Assembly: GCF_010894455.1 (NCBI RefSeq)
Contig: NZ_JAAIXY010000007.1
Span: forward strand, 1-64,000
DNA from: Myxococcus eversor
GTDB lineage: Bacteria > Myxococcota > Myxococcia > Myxococcales > Myxococcaceae
Reading direction: 5' to 3'
Length of the DNA stretch: 64,000 nucleotides
The notes under the pieces were generated by a model, which was given only the letters and a program-made list of their open reading frames with translations, ran no database searches and had not been told where the DNA came from. Below are positions 1-9,214 of the stretch, piece after piece. Both the position numbers and the translations under genes were made by a program. Each line of letters starts with the position of its first letter. Within the stretch, counting starts at the first letter, position 1.

Positions 1-880
<880 letters not shown>

Positions 881-897
881 GACACTCCTCTAAAAAA

Positions 898-973
898 TGG
901 AGCCCTGAACCAGGATTGAACTGGTGACCTCATCCTTACCAAGGATGCGCTCTGCCAACTGAGCTATCAGGGC
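898..973 (-). tRNA. thrT: tRNA-Thr (anticodon GGU)
   Basis: The minus strand folds as a cloverleaf. The acceptor stem GCCCTGA pairs with TCAGGGC, the anticodon loop TTGGTAA gives anticodon GGT (reads ACC and ACU), and the T-arm contains GGTTCAATCC-type sequence. CCA is encoded at 900-898. It is the fourth and last tRNA before tuf, 17 bases from the tuf start, and is probably cut from the shared transcript. Confidence 0.95.
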
Positions 974-999
974 TTGGCGATGCTATGAACTACAACGTT

Positions 1000-1077
<78 letters not shown>

Positions 1078-1084
1078 TGCCGAG

Positions 1085-1168
1085 TGGAGGGAGATGGATT
1101 CGAACCATCGAAGGCGTAGAGCCGGCAGATTTACAGTCTGCTCCCTTTGGCCGCTTGGGTATCCCTCC
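1085..1168 (-). tRNA. tyrU: tRNA-Tyr (anticodon GUA)
   Basis: The acceptor stem GGAGGGA pairs with TCCCTCC, the anticodon loop CTGTAAA gives GTA, and there is a long variable arm as expected for tRNA-Tyr (84 nucleotides in all). CCA is not encoded (CTC follows the discriminator A at 1085), unlike the two tRNAs downstream of it. It is second in the operon. Confidence 0.95.
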
Positions 1169-1245
1169 GCATTTTTTGCTGCCAACTGCGTACTGCTCCC
1201 CATACTGCTCGTCTCGGGCCCTCATCCGCGGCCCCCGTCCTGCTT

Positions 1246-1318
1246 GGCCGGCGGCGGGACTTGAACCCGCGACCTACTGATTACAAATCAGTTGCTCTAC
1301 CGACTGAGCTACACCGGC
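1246..1318 (-). tRNA. thrU: tRNA-Thr (anticodon UGU)
   Basis: The acceptor stem GCCGGTG pairs with CGCCGGC (one G-U), the anticodon loop TTTGTAA gives TGT (reads ACA and ACG), and the T-arm is GCGGG TTCAAGT CCCGC. CCA is not encoded. The apparent discriminator base is C (1246), which is unusual for threonine tRNAs. It is the first gene of the tRNA-tuf operon, about 75 bases after the predicted transcription start. Confidence 0.92.
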
Positions 1319-1398
1319 ACTCATCGGCTGCTGCCTACCGCCCTACCCCACCTGCACCGAACCCGTCAACCACCCGACTCCGATGTGCGAGGCGCGCC

Positions 1399-1427
1399 CT
1401 TTTAGAAGTCCCCACCATCCAAGTCAA
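1399..1427 (-). promoter_or_regulatory. sigma70-type promoter of the tRNA-tuf operon
   Basis: On the minus strand TTGACT (1427-1422) is followed after exactly 17 bases by TAAAAG (1404-1399), close to the -35/-10 consensus. It lies between the stop of rlmB (1454) and the first tRNA (1318) and points at the tRNAs. Transcription should start near 1392. Confidence 0.7.
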
Positions 1428-1453
1428 GGGGATTGATCCCAGATGATGGCCGA

Positions 1454-2257
1454 CTAACGGGAGGCGCTCCCCCGCTGCCGGGCGACCTCGTATAGCAGAA
1501 TGCCGGCCGAAACGGACGCATTGAGTGAACCGACCTGACCCGCCATCGGAATCCGCAGGCGGTGGTCGCAGTGCTTGAGGACTCCCTCCCTCACGCCCGC
1601 CCCCTCGGCCCCCACCACCAGGGCCAGAGGCCCGTCCAGTCGGGCGCTCCACATGGGCTCGGTCGCGTCCACGTCCGCCGCCGCCACCCAGAGCCCCGCC
1701 TCCTTCAGCTGCTCCAGCGCGCGGGAGATGTTCACCACGCGGGCGATGAGGCAGTGCTCCACCGCTCCCGCGGACGCCTTCGCCACCGTTCCCGTGACTT
1801 GCACGGCGCGGTCCTTGGCGATGACGACTCCATGCGCGCCCAGCGCGTTGGCCGAGCGGATGATGGCGCCCAGGTTGTGCGGGTCCTGGATGCCGTCGAG
1901 CACCACCACCAGGGGAGGCCTCTTGCTGGCCTCGGCCGCGTCGATGATGTCCTCCAGCTCCGAGTACTTGAAGCCCCGCAGCTCGAGCACCACGCCCTGG
2001 TGGACGCCGCCGTCGGCCATGGCGGCGAGGCGCTCGCGCGACACCTTCTCCACGCGGACTCCAGCGTCCCGGGCGCGGCTGAGCAGCTCGCCCGCCGCCT
2101 TGGCGGCCAGTTGCCCCTCCACGATGAACAGCCGCTCCACTTCTTCCGGCTTGGCCCTGAGGGCCTCGAGGACCGGATTGACGCCATAGACGTGACGCGC
2201 CGCGGAGTCCCCGCCATCGCGCTCGCCTCGACCACCCTTGGGGGGACGCTCACGCAT
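1454..2257 (-). CDS. rlmB: 23S rRNA 2'-O-ribose methyltransferase RlmB-type (SpoU/TrmH family)
   Basis: It is predicted to methylate the ribose of a conserved 23S rRNA guanosine (Gm2251 in E. coli) with SAM. The 267 residues begin with a charged tail, then the substrate-binding N-domain (HVYGVNPVLEALRA, about 22-100), then the SPOUT knot domain. The three SPOUT motifs are visible: NLGAIIRSANALGAHGVVI, VVGAEGAGVREGVL and IPMAGQVGSLNASVSAGI. The stop lies 27 bases before the tRNA-tuf promoter, fitting a translation-associated neighbourhood. TrmH-type tRNA methyltransferase is the alternative, but the N-domain favours RlmB. Confidence 0.92.
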   Translation of the reverse strand: MRERPPKGGRGERDGGDSAARHVYGVNPVLEALRAKPEEVERLFIVEGQLAAKAAGELLSRARDAGVRVEKVSRERLAAMADGGVHQGVVLELRGFKYSELEDIIDAAEASKRPPLVVVLDGIQDPHNLGAIIRSANALGAHGVVIAKDRAVQVTGTVAKASAGAVEHCLIARVVNISRALEQLKEAGLWVAAADVDATEPMWSARLDGPLALVVGAEGAGVREGVLKHCDHRLRIPMAGQVGSLNASVSAGILLYEVARQRGSASR

Positions 2258-2262
2258 GGGAA

Positions 2263-2712
2263 CTAGAGGACCTCGACGGGAACGGAGAACGTCTTCTGCT
2301 GGCGGGCGCAGATCTTCTCCGTGCAGATGAAGAAGACGAGCTTCGCGTCCACCGTGCCCTTGCCCGCGGCCGTGGCGGAGAACGGAACCTCGAAGCGGGG
2401 GTCCGCGAACTCCTGGCCCGCGGCCTTCTTCGCGACGGAGTCCTCGCGCCCCAGCTTCTCCTTCGAGACGGCGACCTGGGTGCCCTTCACCTCGAGCTTC
2501 AGCGGGGCCTCTTCGGAGACATGCGCGCCGGGCTTCGTCTTCACCGAGAGCACGAACATGCCCTTCTCACCCGTCTTGACCTGGGTGGAGGAGCCATCCG
2601 TGGACACGTCATAGAGGCTGGCGGGGTCCACTTCATCGGCGGACGCCGGGGCCGACCAGACGCAGGCCACCAGCAAGGCGGCGACGGAGGTGAGGCTTCG
2701 GATGTGCGACAT
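2263..2712 (-). CDS. Secreted protein of unknown function
   Basis: The protein has 149 residues with a clear Sec signal peptide (MSHIRSLTSVAALLVACVWSAPASA, cleavage after ASA near residue 25). The mature part is beta-rich, with a paired-cysteine motif CTEKIC near residue 132. The pattern of a small beta domain ending in C-x4-C recalls the substrate-like N-terminal domain of DsbD-type thiol-disulfide proteins, but I cannot assign it. The ribosome binding site AGGAG lies 8 bases before ATG. Its stop is 5 bases upstream of the rlmB start, so the two are probably co-transcribed. Confidence 0.8.
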   Translation of the reverse strand: MSHIRSLTSVAALLVACVWSAPASADEVDPASLYDVSTDGSSTQVKTGEKGMFVLSVKTKPGAHVSEEAPLKLEVKGTQVAVSKEKLGREDSVAKKAAGQEFADPRFEVPFSATAAGKGTVDAKLVFFICTEKICARQQKTFSVPVEVL

Positions 2713-2775
2713 GGCGGGTCTCCTGAGAGCGGGTGCTGCCTATCATGCCTGCGACGTCGGTCACCCGCTTTCTCT

Positions 2776-3777
2776 TCACGCGCCCCCTGCTCCGCTCGTG
2801 GGCGTGCGACTCGACTTCTTCCTGCGCGGCGCAGGGGAGGAAGGCAGGCCCGGCGCGGGAATACCTCGGGGCGGCAGGAGGTCTGGCATGGACACCGGCT
2901 CCGCGCCCGCGACCAGTTCCTCGGCGCGGATGATGATGGGCGTGGCCAGGTCCATGCCAGTGACAGCCTCCATCTCCGGCAACGCGGGGGAGCTGTTCAC
3001 CTCGAAGACCTTCAACTGCCCCTGGATGTCCAGCAGGTCCACGGCCGCCACTTCCAGCCCCACCAGTCGCGTGGCCTTCTCAGCCGTGGCGCGCTGACCA
3101 GGGGACAGCTCCATCGCCTCCAGCCGAGCCCCCTTGATGAGCGTGTGGGCGAGCCGACCGGGACGAGGCCTGCGGCGCACCGCGGCCACCGCCTTGCCCC
3201 CGACGACGAGCACGCGCACGTCCTGGCTCGTGCTCTTCACGTACTCCTGCATCACCAGGTTGTGGCCCAGGCCGAGCACCGCCTCGAGCGCGGCCTCCAG
3301 GGACTGGAGGCTCTCGCAGACCATCACTCCGTGGTTCTCCTGCCCCTGAAGCAGCTTCACCAGCACGGGCACCCCGCCCACCAGCCCCACCATCTCCTTC
3401 AAGTGGGCGGCATCCCGCGCCATCACCGTGGCGGGAATGTCGATGCCGTGTGCGGACAGCAACTGCAGCGAGCGCATCTTGCTGCGCGACTGGGCGATGG
3501 CCTGGGCGTGGTTGACGAGTGGCACCCCGCCCAGCGCGAACTGGTTCACCACCGCGAGCCCATACATGTTGATGGACTGGGCGATGCGCGGCAGGACGAC
3601 GTCCGTGGGCGCCAGCTTCTTGCGGTCGTAGTAGAGGGTGGCGCTGCCCCCGTCCAGATGCATCTGCACCCGGAGCGGGTTGAGCACGCGCATCTTGTGC
3701 CCCCGCGCGCGGCCCGCCTCGACAAGACGCCGAGTGGAGGGAATGGAAGCGGACCGCGAGAGGAGGGTGACTTTCAT
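2776..3777 (-). CDS. RimK-like ATP-grasp ligase
   Basis: The protein has 333 residues with a RimK-type pre-ATP-grasp domain (about 1-95, MKVTLLSRSASIPSTRRLVEAG) and an ATP-grasp domain (about 105-285). Visible ATP-grasp elements are VPVLVKLLQGQENHGV (glycine-rich loop), MQEYVKS (adenine-contact strand) and KVFEVNSSPALPEME (Mg-binding Glu/Asn). The family makes C-terminal glutamate additions to ribosomal protein S6 or related amide bonds. The target here is unknown. The C-terminal 35 residues are a Pro/Ser/Arg-rich tail not seen in E. coli RimK. It lies 84 bases downstream of cglB on the same strand. Confidence 0.88.
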   Translation of the reverse strand: MKVTLLSRSASIPSTRRLVEAGRARGHKMRVLNPLRVQMHLDGGSATLYYDRKKLAPTDVVLPRIAQSINMYGLAVVNQFALGGVPLVNHAQAIAQSRSKMRSLQLLSAHGIDIPATVMARDAAHLKEMVGLVGGVPVLVKLLQGQENHGVMVCESLQSLEAALEAVLGLGHNLVMQEYVKSTSQDVRVLVVGGKAVAAVRRRPRPGRLAHTLIKGARLEAMELSPGQRATAEKATRLVGLEVAAVDLLDIQGQLKVFEVNSSPALPEMEAVTGMDLATPIIIRAEELVAGAEPVSMPDLLPPRGIPAPGLPSSPAPRRKKSSRTPTSGAGGA

Positions 3778-3861
3778 GGGCAGGGGACGACGACCGGGCC
3801 GGAGGCGAGGGGACCTATAATCCCCGCACCCTCCCGGGTAAAGCCGCCCCCGGCCGCCTGC

Positions 3862-5151
3862 CTAGCGTTGACGGATGGCGCGAATCTCGATGCTGATGGG
3901 CGCTTCCGGACGGGAGTTCTTGATGCGCTCGCACGCCGCGCCGTTGAAGAGCACGCCGTCGTCCGTCAGGGCCCAGGTCCCATCACCCGCCAGGGTGCGC
4001 TCACCCTCGATGTAGACGACGACCAGCTTCGGGTCCGAGGGACGCTGCGGGCCCTTCAGCGGAATCAGGCAAGGCTCCGGGTTGATGACTTCCTTGCTGA
4101 TGCGCTCCAGCGCCTCGGCCAGCTCCGTCTGGTTGCCCGCCTGGTAGAAGGCACGACCGCACAGGCCCGTCGCCGCGATGCACGTGTCGTTGGCACCACA
4201 GGCCGTCGCGTCATCCGCGCAGGAGCGGGCGAAACCACCCGCCGCCGCCATGGACTGGAGCACCACCGGGCCATCACCAGACGCCGTCTCGGCGCCGAAG
4301 CCGATGACGATGGTCGTGATTTCCTGGGCCTTCAGCGCCTGCACGGCCTGCACGGAGGCGTTGGTGTCGAGGCAGCCACGACGTTCAAAGGCCGCGCCGC
4401 TCGTGCCGCAGGCGCTATTGCCAGCGACGGTGCACTTGCAGAGCGCGGGCTGCTCAACGCCGGAGTACTCATTCTCAGCGTTGCAGTTGGGAAGACCGTC
4501 CGTCAGGAGGATGACGAAGTTCTTGCGGTCCTTGACCTGCAAGGCGGGTATCTGCCCGATGAAGTTCAGGCTTCCACTGGTCGGTGTTCCACCGAAGGGC
4601 CTGCCGGTGCCGCTGTTGGGGATGCCCTGGATGATGTCGTTGATGGAGTTGGCGTGCGCCAGCAGCGAGGCATCGTCCTCGACGATCGGCAAGTCCTTGC
4701 GGACCGAGTTCGAGGAGGCACTGGTGCAGGACTCGATGCTCGAGGAGGTCTCCGTGGCCTGGGGATAGGTCGTGAGCGCGAAGCGGACATAGGGACCGCT
4801 GTTCGCGAGGAACTGGGGCACGGCCGCCTGCAGCTCCGACCACCGCGTGGGGCAAGTCGCCGTGGGGCACGGGTTGGTGTTGCCACACAGCGTCAGCGGG
4901 CCAGTGCCGCGATCCGGCACCTGGCAGGACGGCCGCGTCGTATCCACCGGGAGCGTCATCGAACCGGAGACGTCCACCAACATCATGATGTTGGGCTTGC
5001 TCGACAGCGCGGTGATGGTCTCCTCGACCGTCGTCTGCGCGATGGCGAGCGGCTCCACCGGCTCGAAGTCGTAGGACTGACAACCCGCGGCGACGACACC
5101 CGAGAGGGCGCCGAAGACGAGAGCGCTCAGGAGGGGCAACTTGGCGCGCAT
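3862..5151 (-). CDS. cglB: Adventurous gliding motility lipoprotein CglB (VWA domain)
   Basis: CglB is the outer-membrane lipoprotein that in M. xanthus couples the internal gliding machinery to the substratum at focal adhesions and can be transferred between cells. The 429-residue product has a lipoprotein signal with lipobox AAGC (Cys24). A von Willebrand A domain begins at NIMMLVDVSGSM, with the MIDAS DxSGS at residues 60-64. There are many cysteines, as in the known protein. An in-frame ATG at 5178 exists, but AGAAGGA lies about 11 bases before 5151, so I chose 5151. The identity rests on domain layout, length (M. xanthus CglB is about 416) and distance from tuf. Confidence 0.85.
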   Translation of the reverse strand: MRAKLPLLSALVFGALSGVVAAGCQSYDFEPVEPLAIAQTTVEETITALSSKPNIMMLVDVSGSMTLPVDTTRPSCQVPDRGTGPLTLCGNTNPCPTATCPTRWSELQAAVPQFLANSGPYVRFALTTYPQATETSSSIESCTSASSNSVRKDLPIVEDDASLLAHANSINDIIQGIPNSGTGRPFGGTPTSGSLNFIGQIPALQVKDRKNFVILLTDGLPNCNAENEYSGVEQPALCKCTVAGNSACGTSGAAFERRGCLDTNASVQAVQALKAQEITTIVIGFGAETASGDGPVVLQSMAAAGGFARSCADDATACGANDTCIAATGLCGRAFYQAGNQTELAEALERISKEVINPEPCLIPLKGPQRPSDPKLVVVYIEGERTLAGDGTWALTDDGVLFNGAACERIKNSRPEAPISIEIRAIRQR

Positions 5152-5404
5152 AGGTGATGAATTCCTTCTGCTTCTCATGGGGGGACGCGGAGCTCCGCGC
5201 GGCCGGGCTCTTCAGGGGACGGCTTGGGGGAAGAGTAACGCGTGACTCCCCTCGGAGGCTACAGCCTCAAAAGACAGGGTGCATCAGGTTCAACCCATAC
5301 TGCGAGGTTACAGCAGGAGCCGATGGGCCCCGCTCGGCAGGCACACACCCGGTGTGGCGTGGACGACATTGGCGCCTGCCTGGCTCCTCCACCGGGCGGA
5401 TCAC
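5152..5404. other. Intergenic leader between the DsrE gene and cglB
   Basis: A 253-base stretch upstream of cglB. It contains a perfect inverted repeat GAGGCT-AC-AGCCTC at 5255-5268 and looks like an untranslated leader or operator region. I could not match it to a riboswitch class. The cglB ribosome binding site AGAAGGA is at about 5163-5169 (minus strand). Confidence 0.35.
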
Positions 5405-5797
5405 CTAGAGCGTCAGCGTGCGCGCCCCTTGCGTCAGCCGCCACAGCGAGGCGAGGCCCATCACCTCGTCCAGGGGGCCCTGGAGTGACTCGGGATCGAA
5501 GCCGCACAGGCGCACCGTCGTGTCGCAGGCGATCAGCTTCGCGCCCAGCGCCCTCGCCTCCTCCAGCATCTTCAGCGGAGGAGTCACGCCCAGGGATTCC
5601 CCTCGCGCGTGCTCTTCACGCTCCCGCTCGCTTTCGGGCTGACCGAAAGTTCCACCCACCCAGGAGCGGAGCGCGTCGAAGGCGAAGACGAAGTAGACCT
5701 CGTCGCCCATCGCCACGGCGGTGATGCCCATGGAGCTCGCCTGAAAAGCCGGCTCGTACGTGGCGTGCTGCAGAAAGAAGAAGACGCGTCCGGCCAT
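5405..5797 (-). CDS. DsrE-family protein
   Basis: A small cytoplasmic protein of 130 residues starting MAGRVFFFLQHATYEPAFQAS. It has the DsrE/DsrF/TusD fold signature: an N-terminal strand followed by helices, GDEVYFVFAFDA, and ALGAKLIACDTTVRLCGFDPE, which carries a Cys in the position of the sulfur-carrier cysteine. Such proteins take part in sulfur relay or act as peroxiredoxin-like subunits; the substrate here is unknown. The upstream in-frame start at 5881 would overlap the divergent gene, so the start at 5797 is preferred. It is separated from cglB by a 253-base leader. Confidence 0.75.
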   Translation of the reverse strand: MAGRVFFFLQHATYEPAFQASSMGITAVAMGDEVYFVFAFDALRSWVGGTFGQPESEREREEHARGESLGVTPPLKMLEEARALGAKLIACDTTVRLCGFDPESLQGPLDEVMGLASLWRLTQGARTLTL

Positions 5798-5879
5798 CAA
5801 CGCGGCACCATAGCGGGGTTCGAGTCGGAGCGGGCAACCGGCGTATAACCCAGGACGTTCCCCTGCTCGAGGCGCCCCC

Positions 5880-6536
5880 ATGACAACACCGACCTCGCCG
5901 CCACCTCGCCATCCCTACGCTCCCCTCCCCTCACGGGGCCGGCAGTGGTGGCATCTCCTGCTCGGAGCGGGACTGCTCGCGAGCTCAGGGAGCACCGCGC
6001 TCGCGTACTCGCACGGCTCGGGCGAATCACCCTCGTCCACCCCTTCCGCTCCCGCCCCGGTCCCACCGGTTGACCTGCGGGAGCAGGTACTGACGTTGCT
6101 GGATGCCTCCCAGGGGCCGCTTCGAGAGGAGCAGTGGCGGCGGCTCGGGCCACAGGCGGTTCCCGTCCTTCGCTCGCTCGTGGTGGACGGCGCGGTTCCC
6201 GCGTCGCGTCGCGAGCGGGCCATGGCGTCACTGGCTCTCCTCGACCCCCAAGGCGCGCCTGCCATCCAGGGAGTCCTGGAGGATCCGCGCGCTCCCGCTG
6301 ACGTCCGCGCCAGCGCCGCGGGAGCCCTGGCTCGCTGCCTGGGCACCGAGGCCATCCGTCCCCTCGCGGCGCGACTGGTGGACCGTGAGGACCCCGTCCG
6401 GGAGGCCGTGGCCCTGGCGCTCGGGCGACTGGGCGGACAGCAGGCCCGTCAGGCACTCGAGGAACGCATCCCCCTGGAGGAACGCCCCCTCGTGCGCGAA
6501 GCACTCCAGCGAGGACTCAGCCTCGCGGAGCCCTGA
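5880..6536 (+). CDS. HEAT-repeat protein with N-terminal membrane anchor or signal peptide
   Basis: The protein has 218 residues. After a 20-residue Pro-rich start there is a hydrophobic segment (about 25-43, WHLLLGAGLLASSGSTALA) that could be a signal peptide or anchor, so the helical domain is probably periplasmic. Residues 85-210 are alanine- and leucine-rich helical pairs of HEAT/PBS-lyase type (for example DVRASAAGALARCLG and DPVREAVALALGRLGG). HEAT repeats bind other proteins. It diverges from the DsrE gene with about 80 bases between the starts. Confidence 0.75.
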   Translation: MTTPTSPPPRHPYAPLPSRGRQWWHLLLGAGLLASSGSTALAYSHGSGESPSSTPSAPAPVPPVDLREQVLTLLDASQGPLREEQWRRLGPQAVPVLRSLVVDGAVPASRRERAMASLALLDPQGAPAIQGVLEDPRAPADVRASAAGALARCLGTEAIRPLAARLVDREDPVREAVALALGRLGGQQARQALEERIPLEERPLVREALQRGLSLAEP

Positions 6537-6585
6537 GCGCTCTCGACGTGACTCGGGGCTCGCGTCGGCCCTGGCCTTCCGTTAG

Positions 6586-7290
6586 ATGGGGACCATGCGC
6601 CCCACGGTCCTCCTGTTCGATATCGATGGCACCCTCGTCACCACCGGCGGCGCGGGACGCCGGGCCATGGACCGCGCCTTCGAACAGCTTCACGGTCGCC
6701 GCGATGCCTGCGACTCGTTCCATATGTCCGGCATGACGGACCGGGGCATCGTCCGCACCGCCCTGCGCATCATCGGCGTCGAGGACACCGAGGCCGCCAT
6801 CGATGCCGGCATCGCCGCCTACCTCGCCTACCTCGCGGACGAAATCCAGAAGGTCGAAGACGCGCGCTACCGCGTGTTTCCCGGCATGCGCGAGGCCGTC
6901 CTCGCCGCGCGCGGTCGTCGTGGTTTCGCAGTGGGCCTGGGCACCGGCAACGTCCGCGACGGCGCGCGCCTGAAGCTGGAACGCGTGGGCATCCATGACC
7001 AGTTCGCCTTCGGCGGCTTCGGCTGCGACCATGAGAACCGCGTGGAGCTGATCCGCCGAGGCGCCGAGGCCGGCGCGGCGACGCTCGGCGTCCCTCGCGA
7101 GCAGTGCCGGGTGGTCATCATCGGGGATACTCCCAAGGACGTCGACGCGGCCCTCGGCATCGGCGCGGAGTGCATCGGCGTGGGCACGGGGACCTTCACC
7201 GCCGAGGCCCTCTTGCAGGCCGGCGCCCATGCGGCCTTCCCGGACTTCTCGCACCGCGAAGCCCTTCCGACGCTGCTCGGCGGAAGCTGA
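6586..7290 (+). CDS. HAD-superfamily phosphatase (phosphoglycolate phosphatase-like)
   Basis: A cytoplasmic hydrolase of 234 residues. The HAD motifs are clear: motif I FDIDGTLV (nucleophile Asp and the +2 Asp), motif II around GLGTGN, and motif IV VIIGDTPKDVDAA. The helical cap lies at about 25-85. The layout matches subfamily IA enzymes such as Gph or PPi-dependent phosphatases. The substrate cannot be inferred. An alternative ATG at 6595 (MRPTVLLFDID), with a GGGG stretch in front, is equally plausible as the start. Confidence 0.88.
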   Translation: MGTMRPTVLLFDIDGTLVTTGGAGRRAMDRAFEQLHGRRDACDSFHMSGMTDRGIVRTALRIIGVEDTEAAIDAGIAAYLAYLADEIQKVEDARYRVFPGMREAVLAARGRRGFAVGLGTGNVRDGARLKLERVGIHDQFAFGGFGCDHENRVELIRRGAEAGAATLGVPREQCRVVIIGDTPKDVDAALGIGAECIGVGTGTFTAEALLQAGAHAAFPDFSHREALPTLLGGS

Positions 7291-7361
7291 CCCTTCCGCC
7301 CGCGCTCGGAGCCGAGCCCGGGCTGTGGTATCTCCCGCCGCCCTTCCGAGGAGCCCCGCGC

Positions 7362-9179
7362 ATGTCATCCACGCTCGAGTCCTATGAGCTCATCCGCTTC
7401 GCCGAGGCCTTCGAGGGTCGGATCGCGACCGCGGGAGAGATGCTCGCCGGCCGCCCCGGCCTGGAGGCCGAGAAGAGCTGGCTGACCACCGCCCTGGAGC
7501 TGGTGCGCACCACCCGCGCTCCCTCCGCTGGCGTGGTCGACCGCGTCAAGGACCTGCCCGAGCTGGACGAGGCCCGGGAGGAATACGCCTTCCATCAACA
7601 GGGCCTCTGGGTCGATTCCCTGGAGAAGCTGCACGCGGGCATCACCTTCACCGCCAGCAGCCGCGCGCCTGTCATCGAGGCGCTCTTCCCCCACCTCAAG
7701 TTCGCCCAGCTCCGACGTGCGCCTCGAGAAGTCGTCTTCGAGTACGCCACGTCCTACGAGCGGCGCACCCGCAGCTCCTACGTGTCGCGCATCTTCGCTC
7801 GCGAGGACTTCGCGCTCGTCCGTCCCGTGATGGACCAGGTCGCCGCCGCGCATGCCGCGTGGCGCGCCAGTCATGAGCCCGCGCCACTCTCGCTCGAACA
7901 GGAGGCCGTGCTCCGCGAGGAGCTGGTGAACCTGGGTCGCAAGCTCGAGGTGGCGCTGCGACAGGCGCGACTGCTCTCCGAGGCCGCGCTCGTCCCCGTC
8001 CCCAGCGTCCATGAAGCCGCGGCGCTCGGACTCAAGCCCAAGCGCAAGGCAGGTCGTGGGCTGGCGCCTTCCGATGACGGACTGAGCGCGCTCGACCTCG
8101 AGCCCTCGGACTCCATGGAGCCCACCGAGGCCGAACTGGCGGAGGTCGCCGCCCTCGGTTCGTCCTCCGATGACGAGGTGCCAACCCGTCCGCCGCACGC
8201 GTCGAACAGGGGTGCTCTTCTCGATGGGGAGGCGGTCGACGCTCGCGTGGCGCATGGCAAGGAATCGGCAACGGCCGGACCTCACGATGGCGGCACTGAC
8301 GCTGCTGGCTCCGAGGAACTGGCAACGAGCGAGCCAGAGACGTCGGTGGATGACGCCGAACCCGGCCAGGGTGGCGCTCGCGGACGCAAGCATGAGGCGC
8401 ACGTCAACGCGCCCGTGGGCAAGGACACCTCCGATTCTCAGGGCGAAGCGGCTCCGTCCCCTCAAGAGTTCGAGGAGCCGCATAGCCGCGAGGATGAGCG
8501 CGGCAACGTGACGGCGGAACCTCGCGAATCGGCGCCTCGTGGACGCAAGCGTGAGCCGGGAGAGGCTTCCTCCTCTGGCGATGGCAGCACGAACTCGGCG
8601 GAGACCTCACGTCCCGGCTCGGGTCGCGGACGCAATCGCGTCGCGGAGGCGGCCTCGACGTCGGGCGAAGCGTCCGGCCCTTCAGAAGTGGATCGAGGAC
8701 GCCGTGCTCGCGATGAGGACTCGCCTCCAACCACCAGCGACACCTCCAACGCGGCAGAGGGGTCACGCGCACAACCGCCTCGCGGACGTACTCGCGACGC
8801 TGGCTCACCTCCTAGCGCTGGTGATGCTTCCAACGAGACAGAGGGCTTACGCGCACAACCGCCTCGCGGACGCGCTCGCGACGCGGGCTCGCCTCGGCGG
8901 ACCGCCGCCGATACCTCCAACGCGGCAGAGGGTCCGCGCGCGCAGCCTGCTCGCGGACGCACTCGCGACGCTGGCTCGCCTCCAACCGGCAGCGATTCCT
9001 CCAATGGGGCGGAGCGCTCACGCGCGCAACCTGCTCGCGGACGCGCTCGCGATTCCGGCGCTCCCCCTTCGTCGGATGACTCGGCCGCTCCGGCCCCCTC
9101 GCGTGCCCAGGCTCCCGCCGTCCGCAAGAAGAAGGGCGTGACGTCTACGCCTGGCGCGGCGGGAACCGAGACCCCCTGA
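7362..9179 (+). CDS. Protein with conserved N-domain and long repetitive charged tail
   Basis: The protein has 605 residues. Residues 1-230 form a helical domain (MSSTLESYELIRFAEAFEGR...) that I do not recognise. The rest is low-complexity: Pro, Ser, Ala, Glu and Arg-Gly-Arg-rich. From residue 454 to 566 it contains four tandem units of 28-29 residues with the pattern RAQP-x-RGR-x-RD-x-G followed by SPP and D-x-SN-x-xE. The tail is almost certainly disordered and could bind nucleic acid or partners. ATG at 7362 follows CGAGGAG by about 8 bases. It sits between the HAD phosphatase and hrpB, all on the plus strand. Confidence 0.8.
   Translation: MSSTLESYELIRFAEAFEGRIATAGEMLAGRPGLEAEKSWLTTALELVRTTRAPSAGVVDRVKDLPELDEAREEYAFHQQGLWVDSLEKLHAGITFTASSRAPVIEALFPHLKFAQLRRAPREVVFEYATSYERRTRSSYVSRIFAREDFALVRPVMDQVAAAHAAWRASHEPAPLSLEQEAVLREELVNLGRKLEVALRQARLLSEAALVPVPSVHEAAALGLKPKRKAGRGLAPSDDGLSALDLEPSDSMEPTEAELAEVAALGSSSDDEVPTRPPHASNRGALLDGEAVDARVAHGKESATAGPHDGGTDAAGSEELATSEPETSVDDAEPGQGGARGRKHEAHVNAPVGKDTSDSQGEAAPSPQEFEEPHSREDERGNVTAEPRESAPRGRKREPGEASSSGDGSTNSAETSRPGSGRGRNRVAEAASTSGEASGPSEVDRGRRARDEDSPPTTSDTSNAAEGSRAQPPRGRTRDAGSPPSAGDASNETEGLRAQPPRGRARDAGSPRRTAADTSNAAEGPRAQPARGRTRDAGSPPTGSDSSNGAERSRAQPARGRARDSGAPPSSDDSAAPAPSRAQAPAVRKKKGVTSTPGAAGTETP
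8721..9059 (+). repeat. In-frame tandem repeat, about 84 bases x 4 units
   Basis: Units at 8721-8804, 8805-8888, 8889-8975 (87 bases) and 8976-9059 encode 28-29 residue repeats of the form SPP..xDxSNxxExxRAQPxRGRxRDxG. A degenerate partial fifth unit runs to about 9113. The units differ at several bases, so they are not recent exact copies, but array length may still vary between strains. Confidence 0.85.
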
Positions 9180-9214
9180 GCGAGCTTCGGCTCGCGCGTT
9201 AGAGGAACCCGGAC

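Noticed and set aside
2521-5157. Long plus-strand open frame opposite the RimK-like and cglB genes
   Set aside because: The codon content is a mirror of the real minus-strand genes (His, Arg, Gly and Ala rich without family motifs), a normal effect in high-GC DNA.
5270-5320. Minus-strand GGGTTGAACCTGATGCACCC resembling a thiamin-pyrophosphate riboswitch tail
   Set aside because: The CTGAGA element and the rest of the conserved core are absent, and the neighbouring genes have no link with thiamin.
8721-9059. Repeats considered as a CRISPR or intergenic array
   Set aside because: They are in-frame, 84 bases long with no spacers, and encode a continuous protein.
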